Shown in pieces: positions 18,463-27,816 of a stretch of DNA of 64,000 nt (its first letter is position 1; each line of letters begins with the position of its first letter). Position numbers and translations under genes: made by a program. The DNA is taken from NCBI GenBank assembly GCA_964550375.1, contig CAZJYX010000015.1, forward strand, positions 30,036-94,035, given 5' to 3'. The DNA is from JAAYXS01 sp964550375. GTDB taxonomy: Bacteria; Planctomycetota; Phycisphaerae; UBA1845; Fen-1342. Below the pieces are notes generated by a model. It had not been told where the DNA came from. It worked only from the letters and a program-made list of their open reading frames with translations, and made no database searches.

Positions 18463-21003
18463 TTACGGACAGGGCGGGCAGCCGCCCGTAAGGCACTGCA
18501 CGAACGGATCGATGTCGAACGTGTTGACGAAACCGTCGCAGTTGATGTCGGCCAGCATGTAGTCGCAATCGGGAAACGCGGCCGCATGGCCGGCCGGGTT
18601 GGTCAACGCCAGCACGAACGGATCGATGTCGAACGTGTTGACCAGACCGTCGCAATTGAGATCGCCGATGCTCCACGCCATCAGGCGTGAAATGTCGGTT
18701 TCAGCGAAATCCGTCGGCACGCCCAAGCCCGCGGACAGGCCTACCAGGCACTGTTCCGTGGCACAGTCCAGCCACGTGATGGTGATCTCGCCCGTGCCGT
18801 AGAACATCTCCACCTGGAAGTTGTTGTACTTGCTGGTACCATGCTCCGGCACATTCTCGTATGTGACCACGATGCGATCCATGAAATGCGATGCAGTCAC
18901 GGTGCCCAGTTGCGGACTGAGGTTCGTGAACAGCGGCGCGATGCGCGGCAGGGCGAAATGCACGTCGAGCGTAGCGTACTGCGTGCTGTCCGGACCGCCC
19001 AGCGTGATGTTGCCGTTGGCATTGACGTACAGCGACCAGTCGCCGGCACCGTAAAGATAGACGTAGTCATCGGCCAAGATCGCCTCGCTGCCATCTTCCC
19101 CTGGGTACACTTGGTACGAGTACAGTCCGCTGCTGGGATCCGTCGGAAACCCGGACGCCGTCTCGATACTCGCCGCAAAATAGTCATCCGAGCCGTCGGG
19201 AACCAGGTAGAGCGTGCGATAAGACAGGTCGAACGGACTGGCCTCGATAAACTGCTCGGTGAAGTAGTTCCCGGGCATCAACGTCTCGAAACTGAACGTC
19301 GCCGACCAGGGGCCCGCACCGCAGCCGTTGAGCGCCCGCACACGCCAGTAGTGATCAGTGCCCGGGGCCAGGTGCGCCGACACCGGATGCTCATTCGTGG
19401 GCGCCACCGCGCTGTAGACGACCTGGCTGAAGCCGGGATCGGTCGCCACCTTGATCTCGTAGGCCGCCGCCTGCACCGCCGGCTGCCACACCAGCGTCGG
19501 CGTCGAGGACACGTCCACCGCGTCGTCCGCCGGCGAAGATAAGGTAACCGCACCGGGCGTCGTGCTCGACAGGTTCAGGTCGAGCATGACCGAACGCGTC
19601 ATGCCGCCCGTGGCCACGCCCTGCAGCTCAATCGCGTAGTCACCAGGCGAATGCGCCCCAAGGTTGCCGATCGTCATGACCGTCGTGAAGGGCGGCACCA
19701 CCGAGTTGACGCTGAAGCCAACCGTGCAACCCGCCGGATATCCGCTGGCCGACAGCGTCACGACCTCCGCAAATCCCGAAATCGCCGCAACGTCAATCAC
19801 AAACTCGGCCGTGTCCGCCGGCGGCACGCACACACTCGTTGACAGAGAATCGACGTGCAGGTCAAACCCGCGCAGCGGAATTCGCAAAGCCGGATCACCC
19901 AACACGATGAACATCTCGAAGAAATCGCGCATGTTCGTGTGCCCTGCGCCGAATTCGTCCAGCAGCTTGAAGAGCATGGCGTGCATGGCCGGCCCGACTT
20001 CCTGGATGCCGTCCGCGAGAATCGCCTCGAAGAAGTAACGGTCCATCGCCCGCACCGGCGCCCAGTCCTGAACCGAGTACGCGGTTACGATCATGCCGGT
20101 GGTCGCCACGTAGGCCGCAGCGCCCTTGTTGGCCCTGCGCACCCACGTCTCGCCGAAAACCTCGCCCGACGCAGTGAACCTGGCCGTGTCGCACGACAGA
20201 CTCAATACGATCGGGTACATGCCTTCGTTGTACAACACGCCGATATCCGGCCGCGTGAACGCCGGCCCCCACCAGCTCAACGTCGTGCTGTGGCCGAAGT
20301 ATGACACCAGCAGGGCCCCGGCATTCACGCCCGCGGCCACCTCCGGCGTACCCGTGTACGAGGGCGGCGCATACGGCGGGTATACGCGCGTAGCCGTCAT
20401 CCCGGCCGGCTCAATGTACATCTCGATCACTTCGTCATGCGTCTGCGGCGCAAACGCATTGGGATCATCGCACGCCAGGAAGAGCGTCCGCGTGGCGTAA
20501 TCCGGATCCGCAAACTGCCCGGCCTCGACATGCAGCGTCTTGGCAACCATGGCCTCAAGCTGCGCGACAGTCTGTACCGGAAAACGACCGATGGCAATGT
20601 CCGGATACCAGTCATCGCCGCCGTCCATGCACACGTAATACAGGTCGGTCGGTGACAGCCGCGGTCCCAGGCCCGTCCAGCAAGGAATCGTGTCCACGTC
20701 GCCGACCAGCAACACGTAGTCCGGCGCATTCGGCGTGCCCCAGAGACCCTGAATATACGCCCGAATCGCCTCTGCGGTCGCCCCGCCCATCACCGGGTAA
20801 ACCTGCACGTTGAAGCCACGTGCCGTCCGAGCTGCCACCAGGTCCGCCAGCGGCGCACTGTCGGCGAGCCCATCACCCACGACAATCAGGTAATTCCCCG
20901 CCGACCCACCGGCCGCAGAGACCAGCGGCAAACCAACCAGCAATAACCCCATCACGGCCAGCACACCGGCCGGCTTACGAGCACACGCTAACAGATCCTG
21001 CAT
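18463..21003 (-). CDS. Gingipain-like C25-family cysteine peptidase with dockerin-like C-terminus
   Basis: 846 residues from an ATG preceded by AAGAGGAGTG. A signal peptide spans residues ~10-32 (VLAVMGLLLVGLPLVSAAGG). The catalytic part (~35-400) follows the C25 pattern: YLIVVGDGLADSAPLADLVAARTARGF, YVLLVGDVDTIP, a histidine in LLVSYFGHSTTLSWW (~236) and a cysteine in VLSLSCDTARF (~269). Beta-rich regions follow, including a fibronectin-like stretch (TPTLVWQPAVQAAAYEIKVA). The C-terminus (~775-846) has two dockerin-like units (GDLNCDGLVNTFDIDPFV, ADINCDGFVNTFDIDPFV). It is a secreted peptidase, probably displayed or retained through the repeats. Substrate unknown. Confidence 0.85.
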   Translation of the reverse strand: MQDLLACARKPAGVLAVMGLLLVGLPLVSAAGGSAGNYLIVVGDGLADSAPLADLVAARTARGFNVQVYPVMGGATAEAIRAYIQGLWGTPNAPDYVLLVGDVDTIPCWTGLGPRLSPTDLYYVCMDGGDDWYPDIAIGRFPVQTVAQLEAMVAKTLHVEAGQFADPDYATRTLFLACDDPNAFAPQTHDEVIEMYIEPAGMTATRVYPPYAPPSYTGTPEVAAGVNAGALLVSYFGHSTTLSWWGPAFTRPDIGVLYNEGMYPIVLSLSCDTARFTASGEVFGETWVRRANKGAAAYVATTGMIVTAYSVQDWAPVRAMDRYFFEAILADGIQEVGPAMHAMLFKLLDEFGAGHTNMRDFFEMFIVLGDPALRIPLRGFDLHVDSLSTSVCVPPADTAEFVIDVAAISGFAEVVTLSASGYPAGCTVGFSVNSVVPPFTTVMTIGNLGAHSPGDYAIELQGVATGGMTRSVMLDLNLSSTTPGAVTLSSPADDAVDVSSTPTLVWQPAVQAAAYEIKVATDPGFSQVVYSAVAPTNEHPVSAHLAPGTDHYWRVRALNGCGAGPWSATFSFETLMPGNYFTEQFIEASPFDLSYRTLYLVPDGSDDYFAASIETASGFPTDPSSGLYSYQVYPGEDGSEAILADDYVYLYGAGDWSLYVNANGNITLGGPDSTQYATLDVHFALPRIAPLFTNLSPQLGTVTASHFMDRIVVTYENVPEHGTSKYNNFQVEMFYGTGEITITWLDCATEQCLVGLSAGLGVPTDFAETDISRLMAWSIGDLNCDGLVNTFDIDPFVLALTNPAGHAAAFPDCDYMLADINCDGFVNTFDIDPFVQCLTGGCPPCP

Positions 21004-21682
21004 TACTACACTCCTCTTGTTGCAGATATCCGGTTCCTCGCCGGCGGCGACCAATGTGCACCTGCACCAACCACATCCCGGAAATCGCCTAACCCATGGT
21101 TGTTGCACACTGCCTGCCGGATCCGGCCCCCGCCGCCACAACCGACCGGCGGCTGACCGGCCAGCCCGCGGCGTACATTCACCCTCTCTAACAACGCCCT
21201 GCCAAGACTGCCCGACCTCGGCCTCCGTGGCTTAAACGGCCAACCGAGAACCAGACAGCCACCTCCGCACCTGCCAGAATCAGCAGGCACACCAAGAAGG
21301 CGCCCAACACACCTTAATCAGCAATTCTACTTCCCCACCAAGGACCGATCAAGGAATTTACCGTTTCCCAAGCCCCGCGCAACGAACGCGCTGCGTCAAT
21401 AATTGCCGCCCTGGCAGCAAGTTACAATTACGTACAACTCCACCGCATCACGCCGCCGCACAGCCACCGCCTGCCTCGACAACTCGCCGGCAACTCGCTA
21501 TACGGTGCGTTATCACTACTCAGCGCCCCCGAGCGGCCACGCAAACGAGGACCACCAACATTACCGAGCCAACCCCATCCCCCGGCAAGCTTTGGGCGAC
21601 TCCAACGCCCTCAGACCAGCCACAGCGTTCCGGAACTCATCACCGGGCGATCCGGCGAGCCGTCGCACTCGGCATCGTCGGC
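21004..21682. other. Long intergenic region between divergent genes
   Basis: 679 bases with relatively low G+C in 21290-21440. It separates the leftward C25 peptidase gene from the rightward glycosyltransferase gene, so it should hold both promoters, but I cannot pick a convincing -35/-10 pair. The downstream part (from about 21560) may encode the true N-terminus of the glycosyltransferase; see that entry. No RNA gene or repeat was recognised. Confidence 0.4.
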
Positions 21683-23158
21683 TTGGCATTAGTAATCCGT
21701 CTGGTCGCTATCACCATGGCAACGCGATACGCATTTTTATCGGACCACGTGGACTACATGCGCTGGTCCGACTACGCCTACTCCGCGGGCCCAACAAACC
21801 TCTACGACCTGCCGGCGGATACTTTCATCAACGTCAACGCCCCGCCATGGTGGCTGGCCACTTGGTTCTCCGCGCCCGGACACCTGGGTGACCGCTTCGC
21901 TGTCACGCCCATGCCGAGTCATAGCCAATGCAACTACCCGCCCCTCGCAATCTACGCCTTCTGGCTCCAGGGCGCAGCCTGGCACGCGCTCGAAAAGAAC
22001 GTCGTAACCCAGTCCCCCGCCTCTGCCGTCGCCGCCTGGTTCCAATACACCGGCGGTCCTATAACCTCACGCGTCGCCAACACCGTCACCGCCAGAGCAA
22101 TCAACTCCGCACTGCCGATAATGGCCGATCTCCTCCTGGCACTCGGCGTCGCAGGCCTCTCACGCAAGCTCGCCCACCCACAACGCCGCCACACCCTGAC
22201 CCTCTGGGCCTTCGGCCTCACCCTGCTCGCGCCGGCGGTATTCATCGATTCCGCTTTCTGGAGTCAGACCGATGCCTGGATCGCATCCGGGCTCGTCTGG
22301 TGCCTGCTGCTGCTGGTCGCCGAGCGTTACGGGCCGGCCGGCGTCGTCTACGGGGCGACCCTCCTGCTGAAGGCCCAGGCCGTCATCTTCCTGCCCGTGC
22401 TCGCCCTCGTCTTCCTCTCGCTGGCGGTGCGCCCGACCGCCCCTGGTCACCGCGGGCTGCCCTGCCTGGGACGCTTCCTGCTGGGGACGGTGCTGACGGT
22501 CGGCTTGCTGGCATTGCCGTTCATGCTCGCCGGCGCCGGCGGGCCCGAGCACGGCTGGCTCCGCTGGGCATACCGGGCGTACGTAGTGCCAATCACCACG
22601 GACTTCCCCTTCACCACGCTCAAGGCGTTCAACGTGTGGTGGCTCGACTTCACAGCCCGCGGCCAGACGTACGAAGCTCTCTCGGCCGAAGCCAGGCTGC
22701 TTGGTCTCAGCAAGGATCTAATCGGCAAAATGCTGCTCAGCGCCGCCATCCTGCTGGCCGGCGTGCTTTGCGTGCGCCGCTGGCGGTGGACGCCACCGGG
22801 CTGGCCAGCCTTTGCTGCGCTCGTGTTGCTGGCCGCATTCCTCTTCCCCACGCGCGTCCACGAACGCTACATCTACTACTGCATCCCCTTCCTGATCGCC
22901 ACCGCCCTGACTTTGCCGCGCTGGCTTCCGGTGCTGGCGGCGCTCCTGCTGGTCTCCACGTTCGAATTAACGTGGTATCTCTGGTATGCCCTGCCTGATG
23001 CGGCGCCCTGGGAGCCCGCCCCGACGCCGCTAGTCAAGGCCTGGACGGTCTGCCTGGCGCTGCTGTCCCTGGCCGGTTTCGCCTACGCCCTGGCTGCCAT
23101 TGGCGTAAACGGGCCATCGAACGGGGCTTGCGGCGAGCGGGATCAGGTGGCACCATGA
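21683..23158 (+). CDS. GT-C superfamily membrane glycosyltransferase (start uncertain)
   Basis: 491 residues from the TTG at 21683, with roughly ten hydrophobic segments. Early in the protein lie an acidic loop (LSDHVDYMRW) and NYPPLAIYAFWLQ, and late in it FPTRVHERYIYYCIPF; the latter recalls the VHEK-type motif of ALG6/ALG8 polyprenol-phosphate-sugar transferases. It probably transfers sugars from a lipid donor on the periplasmic side. The frame stays open far upstream without ATG, GTG or TTG; an ATT at 21560 with GAGGACC before it would give a more complete first membrane helix and a plausible MTEPTPSPGKLW start. An AT3 acyltransferase gene follows 56 bases later. Confidence 0.78.
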   Translation: MALVIRLVAITMATRYAFLSDHVDYMRWSDYAYSAGPTNLYDLPADTFINVNAPPWWLATWFSAPGHLGDRFAVTPMPSHSQCNYPPLAIYAFWLQGAAWHALEKNVVTQSPASAVAAWFQYTGGPITSRVANTVTARAINSALPIMADLLLALGVAGLSRKLAHPQRRHTLTLWAFGLTLLAPAVFIDSAFWSQTDAWIASGLVWCLLLLVAERYGPAGVVYGATLLLKAQAVIFLPVLALVFLSLAVRPTAPGHRGLPCLGRFLLGTVLTVGLLALPFMLAGAGGPEHGWLRWAYRAYVVPITTDFPFTTLKAFNVWWLDFTARGQTYEALSAEARLLGLSKDLIGKMLLSAAILLAGVLCVRRWRWTPPGWPAFAALVLLAAFLFPTRVHERYIYYCIPFLIATALTLPRWLPVLAALLLVSTFELTWYLWYALPDAAPWEPAPTPLVKAWTVCLALLSLAGFAYALAAIGVNGPSNGACGERDQVAP

Positions 23159-23214
23159 ACAGGCTCGTATCCTGAAACTCGCGGGGGCCAGAACCGAACG
23201 CAGGGAAGTCGGCA

Positions 23215-24384
23215 ATGAACGATACGTTGGCAACTGCACCAGGCGCGTCCCGAATTCACTGGGTGGATGTCGCCAAGGGGCTGGGCATCGGCCTGGTGTT
23301 CTACGGGCACTTCGTGGAGCGCTACATCACCCTGGGTCTGCCGGCCGCCGTGGAGCAGATGCGCTGGATATACGCCTTCCACATGCCGCTCTTCTTCTTC
23401 CTCTCGGGATTCGTCTACAAAGACCGTGATCTCAAGTTCGACGCCTTCCTGAAGCGACAGATCCTGACGCGCCTGGTGCCCGTGTGGCTGTTCATGCTCA
23501 TCGGCATTCCCCTGTGGATCCTGGCGCACAAGGCGTCCACCGACGCCGGCTGGGCGGCGCTGACGCAGCGTTGCCTCACGGAGGCGTTCTGGGAAGTTGT
23601 GCGCGGCCGCCCCCACAAGAACGTGCTGGTCTGGTTCCTGGTCTGCCTATTCACGGTCGAGTTGCTCCAGTTCGGCCTGCGCCGCCTGGTGCGCCGCACG
23701 CCGCTACTAGTGCTGTCCATCCTGTTCTTCGCGGGCCTGACCCACATCATATCCGACCAGGGTTACCGCGAAGCGGCCGTGTTCATTCTCACGGATCGCA
23801 TTGACTTGTGGCACCTCACCTCGGCAATCGCGGCGATCGTCTTCTACCAGGTCGGGATCCTGACGCGCCGCCTGGGCCTGCTCGTGTCGCCGCACACCCG
23901 CTGGTACCACTACCTGCTCGCCCTGCTCGCGCTGGCCGTCACGCTCCTGACCTACAACCTGAATGACGTCCTCGGGTACAGATACGTGCGTCTGATTGAC
24001 GCGGCATACGGCTACGCCTGGTGGTTCTTCCTGACGGCCCTGGCGGGCGCGCTGCTGGTTGCGTGCCTCGCGCAGATCCTGTCCCGCGCGCGCGTCCTGA
24101 CGTACCTGGGGCAGATTACGCTCGCACTGATGTGCCTCAACGGCATCATCCACGAGTACGCCAACCCGGCCATCGCCACCGCCCTGCTGCGCCTGCAACC
24201 CGACCAGAACGTGCTCATCCTGACGGGTGTCTGCCTCGGCACGACGATCGTACAGTTGGCCCTGTGCGTGCCGGTCGCCTGGTTGCTGCATCGCCTCTTG
24301 CCGGCCGTCTTCGGCCGCGGCGTGGCCAAACCGGCCGCCGCCCCGTTGCCCGTGGCCGCCGGCGCTGCCCCGGCCGGCAAATGA
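23215..24384 (+). CDS. Acyltransferase family 3 (AT3) membrane protein
   Basis: 389 residues, about ten membrane segments. The N-terminal region HWVDVAKGLGIGLVFYGHF, followed by RWIYAFHMPLFFFLSGFVY, is the classic AT3/OafA-like signature with the D and H residues needed for transfer of acyl groups. These proteins O-acetylate or otherwise acylate surface polysaccharides, lipids or antibiotics. The closest group by eye is the fucose 4-O-acetylase-like branch. It follows the GT-C gene closely, suggesting they modify the same envelope glycan. The C-terminal end is an alanine/proline-rich cytoplasmic tail. Confidence 0.9.
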   Translation: MNDTLATAPGASRIHWVDVAKGLGIGLVFYGHFVERYITLGLPAAVEQMRWIYAFHMPLFFFLSGFVYKDRDLKFDAFLKRQILTRLVPVWLFMLIGIPLWILAHKASTDAGWAALTQRCLTEAFWEVVRGRPHKNVLVWFLVCLFTVELLQFGLRRLVRRTPLLVLSILFFAGLTHIISDQGYREAAVFILTDRIDLWHLTSAIAAIVFYQVGILTRRLGLLVSPHTRWYHYLLALLALAVTLLTYNLNDVLGYRYVRLIDAAYGYAWWFFLTALAGALLVACLAQILSRARVLTYLGQITLALMCLNGIIHEYANPAIATALLRLQPDQNVLILTGVCLGTTIVQLALCVPVAWLLHRLLPAVFGRGVAKPAAAPLPVAAGAAPAGK

Positions 24385-24459
24385 ACGTGGTACGAGCGCC
24401 CGGCCACGACGCCCGCAAGTTTGATTGCATCGCCGGCCATTGGCAGTAAATTACGCGTG

Positions 24460-24486
24460 TGGGTTTGAGTCTCGTCCGGCCACCGT
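24460..24486 (+). other. tRNA 3'-end-like fragment
   Basis: GTGGG-TTTGAGT-CTCGT (24460-24476) can fold as a T-arm with wobble pairs and is followed by CCGGCCA and CCG, the spacing of a tRNA acceptor end. No matching TGGCCGG 5' arm or anticodon arm is found upstream. It may be a remnant left by integration into a tRNA gene, or coincidence. Confidence 0.2.
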
Positions 24487-24559
24487 GGGAAGTGGACGCA
24501 TGCCCCAACGGGCCCGGGGCGACGAGACGTGTTTCGTGGCACTAATTGGAGAACCGAGG

Positions 24560-25963
24560 ATGTTAGCAGCAGCAAATTGGACATACCGCCTGGTCGTTGT
24601 TTCAGCCTGTGCACTCTTGGGGCTGAGCGCGCTGTGCGCCTGCGAGCCCGGTCCGCAGCAGTCCAAGGAGACTGCCAGCACTTCCGCTCCCGCTCCCGCT
24701 CCCGGCCCCAAAACCCTGACAATCCTGACCCCCTACGACGAATCCATACGCCAAACCTTCGCCGCCGGCTTCACCAGTTGGTACCAGGCCAACCGCGGCG
24801 AGCCCGTCCAGATCACCTGGATCACGCGCGGCGCGCCGCAAGGCGTCCGCCACATCGTCGGCCTGGCCGACCCGAAAACCGCCGACGGCGCGGCCGGCAA
24901 ACCGGACGTATTCTTCGGCGGCGGGATCGGCGCCCACTCCTACCTGGCCGAGCAGGGCCTGCTGGCCAAGGTCGATCCGGGCGACGTCCTGACCGGAATC
25001 CCGGCCGAAGTCCACGAAGTGCCAACGCGCGACCCGGAGGGTCGCTGGTTCGCCACCGGCCTGGTCACGTACGGCATCGTCTACAACGCGGCGGCTTGTG
25101 AGGAACGCCAGTTGACACCGCCGCAGACCTGGCGAGATCTGGGCCATCAGCGCTTCAAAGAAGCGATCGCCATGGCCGATCCGATGGTCAGCGAGATCGA
25201 CCGCGACGGTATCGTCCGGATGTTCCAGCAGTTCGGCTACGTCAGCGGCTGGCGGGGCACGGTGATGGCCTTGGCCAACAGCCCGCGCCTGTATGCCAAT
25301 CGCGACGAAGCGCTGGCCCTGGTTGAGACTGGTAAGGCCCTGGCCGCCATTGCGGCGGACTACGAGGGCCGGGCGCTCGAGGCCAAGACCGCAGGCGCGG
25401 TCAAGTACGCCGACATGCCGCAGGGAACATCAATCACGACGGCAGTGACCAGCGTGCTGGCCGCCGCGGCCGATCGGGAGCTGGCCACGGACTTCCTGCG
25501 CTACGTCCTGAGCACCGAAGGCCAGTCGCTCTGGTGTGTACCGCTTGAGCTGCGCGAGCCGCACGGCGTCACGCTCTATCACCACGCTATTGCGCCGCGG
25601 ATCTACGAGCAGCATGGCGACCAGCTCACTGTGAAGCAGAACCCGTTCGAAACCAAGTACGCCCTGAAGCCTGACCTCGAGAACGATCCGCTGATGGGCG
25701 CGTTCTGGGGCGCTTATGCGCACGCGGTCACCGGTGAGAACCACGCCAAGCTGCATGAACTTTGGCACCTCATTGTCGAACGCGGTATGCCCAACATGCC
25801 GAACATGATCGTTGCGTCACCCAAGATCAGCCCGCAGCAGGCCGTGGAGTTCGGCAGGAAGGTGCGCAGCGCCACGGCCGAAGAGCTGGATGTCATGATC
25901 AAGCAATGGATCGCCGATTTTGATGCTCTGATTGACGAAGCCCGCGGCACCATGCAGCCCTGA
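24560..25963 (+). CDS. ABC transporter substrate-binding lipoprotein (orphan)
   Basis: 467 residues. Signal peptide with a lipobox-like GLSALCAC at residues ~20-27, then a Ser/Pro/Ala linker, then a type II periplasmic binding protein fold: LTILTPYDESIRQTFAAGF, KPDVFFGGG, FATGLVTYGIVYN, and TAVTSVLAAAADRELATDFLRYVLSTEGQ. These match iron(III)- or spermidine/putrescine-type solute-binding proteins. No permease or ATPase lies next to it. The start ATG has GGAGAACCGAGG upstream. It ends in a strong hairpin and faces a convergent glycosyltransferase gene. Confidence 0.85.
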   Translation: MLAAANWTYRLVVVSACALLGLSALCACEPGPQQSKETASTSAPAPAPGPKTLTILTPYDESIRQTFAAGFTSWYQANRGEPVQITWITRGAPQGVRHIVGLADPKTADGAAGKPDVFFGGGIGAHSYLAEQGLLAKVDPGDVLTGIPAEVHEVPTRDPEGRWFATGLVTYGIVYNAAACEERQLTPPQTWRDLGHQRFKEAIAMADPMVSEIDRDGIVRMFQQFGYVSGWRGTVMALANSPRLYANRDEALALVETGKALAAIAADYEGRALEAKTAGAVKYADMPQGTSITTAVTSVLAAAADRELATDFLRYVLSTEGQSLWCVPLELREPHGVTLYHHAIAPRIYEQHGDQLTVKQNPFETKYALKPDLENDPLMGAFWGAYAHAVTGENHAKLHELWHLIVERGMPNMPNMIVASPKISPQQAVEFGRKVRSATAEELDVMIKQWIADFDALIDEARGTMQP

Positions 25964-27768
25964 CCCGCGCCCGGCCGCGGCAAGCGACAAGTCGGTAACA
26001 CGGCAGCGCCGGACCGCACTGCCCGGCGCTGCTGATTCACTCGCAACTCGTAGATCACCAGCGTGGTGTGCCCGTCCGGACCGTGAATCTCGTGCCGCGG
26101 CGGCCCGGGCGGGCGTTCGTCGGGCCGCAGTATGAAGAAAACGCGCTGCGGCCGGCCGCTGCCGCGCAGCCGCTCCAACAGCGCCGTCCGCTCCTCATCG
26201 TAGAGAAAGTAGTACTTGCCGAAACGCGTGTAGCGGTCCCACATGTCGTAGTCGACCCATTCGAGATACTCACGCGGTTCCGCAAACCACCGCGCCGGTT
26301 CGTAACCGAGATCCACCAGCAGCAGCAGGTGCGTGTGCTTCATCCCCAGCGCCGTGCACACCACCGCGTCAGCGCTGTCCAGCTCCGGCCGCAGCCAGCG
26401 GTACGCCGCCAGCACATCCGCGCCCGAGTCGAGGTATGCGACCATGTCCCGCTGGCGCCCGGCGTAGTAGGCCCGCGCGAAACGCGCCTGCGACGCCGCC
26501 GCCAACCAGCCGAGCGCCACCAGCGCGGCCACCAGCATGCCCATGCGCCGCTGACCACCGAGGTGCTTGATCAACCACACTAGCCCCACTGCGGCCACGA
26601 CCACTAGCGGGATCAACCCCGGCAAGCTGCGCAGACCATGCAGGCTTATGTGCCAATTGAGGACGTCGCCGGCCGGATAAAGTACAACCGCCGCCAGCAG
26701 GACTCGCGCGGCGCGCGAGGCCCACGCCCGGCGCAGCAGCACACCCAGCCCGAACAGGTGCAGCGGCAGGAAGTAACCCGGCACGAACCCGAAGGCCGGC
26801 ACCCAGAACTTCACATCCTCATCGCCCTGCCGATACAGGAAACCCGGGTCGAAATGCTGGACATACCGCCGCGCGACCCGCTCGACGCGCTGGCCCAGCG
26901 GGTCGTCCGCCCGCCATACCCAGTTGTTGAACCCCCGCCGCCCGATCACGTCCGGCCGGCTGACATGCGCGTACAGCAGCGGACCGAATGTCGCCAGCCA
27001 ACCTGCCAACAGGGCAACCAGCGCCCACCTGCCACGCGCGGCTCGAATCTGCTCCAGCCACCAGCGGCCGGTCACCAGCACGCAGGCCCCCAGGAACAAC
27101 GGCACAAACAGCCGCACCGCCGGGTAGCCGTAGCACAACACGCCCCCTACCAAGCCGGCCAGCAGCGCCCGCAGCGGGCGCCCCGCCGTCGCCGGCCGGT
27201 CCGCCAGTGGGAAACCGGCCCACAACAGCGCCGCCAACGGCACCAGCGCCAGCAGCGGCGTGATGGACGCCTCGTGTCCCGTCCGGCTGATCTGCACATG
27301 CACATGGTTGATCGCAAGCAACCCCGCCCCCGTCAACGCCACGGCCGACCCGAACATCCGCCGGGTCACCCAGTGCGCCAGCAGGATCGTCAACACTCCC
27401 CCCACGACGGCCGGCAGGCGACTCGTCCAGATGTTCAGCCCGCCGATCATCTGGAACGGCATCAGCACGTACAGGAACAGCGCGCTGCGGTGCTCGCCCA
27501 GCGCCCGATAGTAGAAGATCGGCCAACGCTGCCCCACCTGGTCCTGCCCGGTCTTGAGCACGCAGTATGCATTCCACGCGTTCGCCGCCTCGTCCTGGTT
27601 GAACCCCGGCGGCACGTCCGTCAGCGCGACCAGCCGCAGCGTGGCAGCGAGCACGAGAATCGCCGGCAGGGCCCAGGCCGGCGCCCGCCAATCGGCCACA
27701 CGCCGCGGCACCCCGCACCTCAACGAGCTTTCGGTTGGCAAATCCGCGCTGGCGGCTTCTGCGGGCAT
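25714..27768 (-). CDS. ArnT/PMT-like membrane glycosyltransferase with aberrant C-terminal read-through
   Basis: The open frame is 684 residues. After a cytoplasmic lead, LPAILVLAATLRLVALTDVPPGFNQDEAANAW contains the luminal acidic DE motif of GT39/GT83 family transferases, followed by about ten membrane segments and a periplasmic domain (AAYRWLRPELDSADAVVC onward). It should add sugars from polyprenyl-phosphate donors to lipids, proteins or glycans. The convincing part ends near VIYELRVN. From there the frame continues through a strong hairpin (26003-26032) and antisense to the last 250 bases of the convergent binding-protein gene, giving ~110 nonsense-looking residues. A stop one frame away at 26037-26039 suggests a frameshift close to the natural end. 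Confidence 0.8.
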   Translation of the reverse strand: MPAEAASADLPTESSLRCGVPRRVADWRAPAWALPAILVLAATLRLVALTDVPPGFNQDEAANAWNAYCVLKTGQDQVGQRWPIFYYRALGEHRSALFLYVLMPFQMIGGLNIWTSRLPAVVGGVLTILLAHWVTRRMFGSAVALTGAGLLAINHVHVQISRTGHEASITPLLALVPLAALLWAGFPLADRPATAGRPLRALLAGLVGGVLCYGYPAVRLFVPLFLGACVLVTGRWWLEQIRAARGRWALVALLAGWLATFGPLLYAHVSRPDVIGRRGFNNWVWRADDPLGQRVERVARRYVQHFDPGFLYRQGDEDVKFWVPAFGFVPGYFLPLHLFGLGVLLRRAWASRAARVLLAAVVLYPAGDVLNWHISLHGLRSLPGLIPLVVVAAVGLVWLIKHLGGQRRMGMLVAALVALGWLAAASQARFARAYYAGRQRDMVAYLDSGADVLAAYRWLRPELDSADAVVCTALGMKHTHLLLLVDLGYEPARWFAEPREYLEWVDYDMWDRYTRFGKYYFLYDEERTALLERLRGSGRPQRVFFILRPDERPPGPPRHEIHGPDGHTTLVIYELRVNQQRRAVRSGAAVLPTCRLPRPGAGQGCMVPRASSIRASKSAIHCLIMTSSSSAVALRTFLPNSTACCGLILGDATIMFGMLGIPRSTMRCQSSCSLAWFSPVTACA
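26003..26032. terminator. Bidirectional terminator hairpin
   Basis: GCAGCGCCGG (26003-26012) and CCGGCGCTGC (26023-26032) form a perfect 10-bp stem with a 10-base loop between two convergent genes. No T-run on either side. Confidence 0.55.
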
Positions 27769-27816
27769 CCCCGAATGCTACCAGCCCCACGGCGCCCTGA
27801 CCAAGACGTCCCCCCC

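Noticed and set aside
15674..18562. A 962-codon plus-strand open frame rich in Arg, His, Gln and Pro
   Set aside because: It lies antisense to polA and the ICMT-like gene, both of which match known families; the composition is the usual mirror image of high-G+C codon bias.
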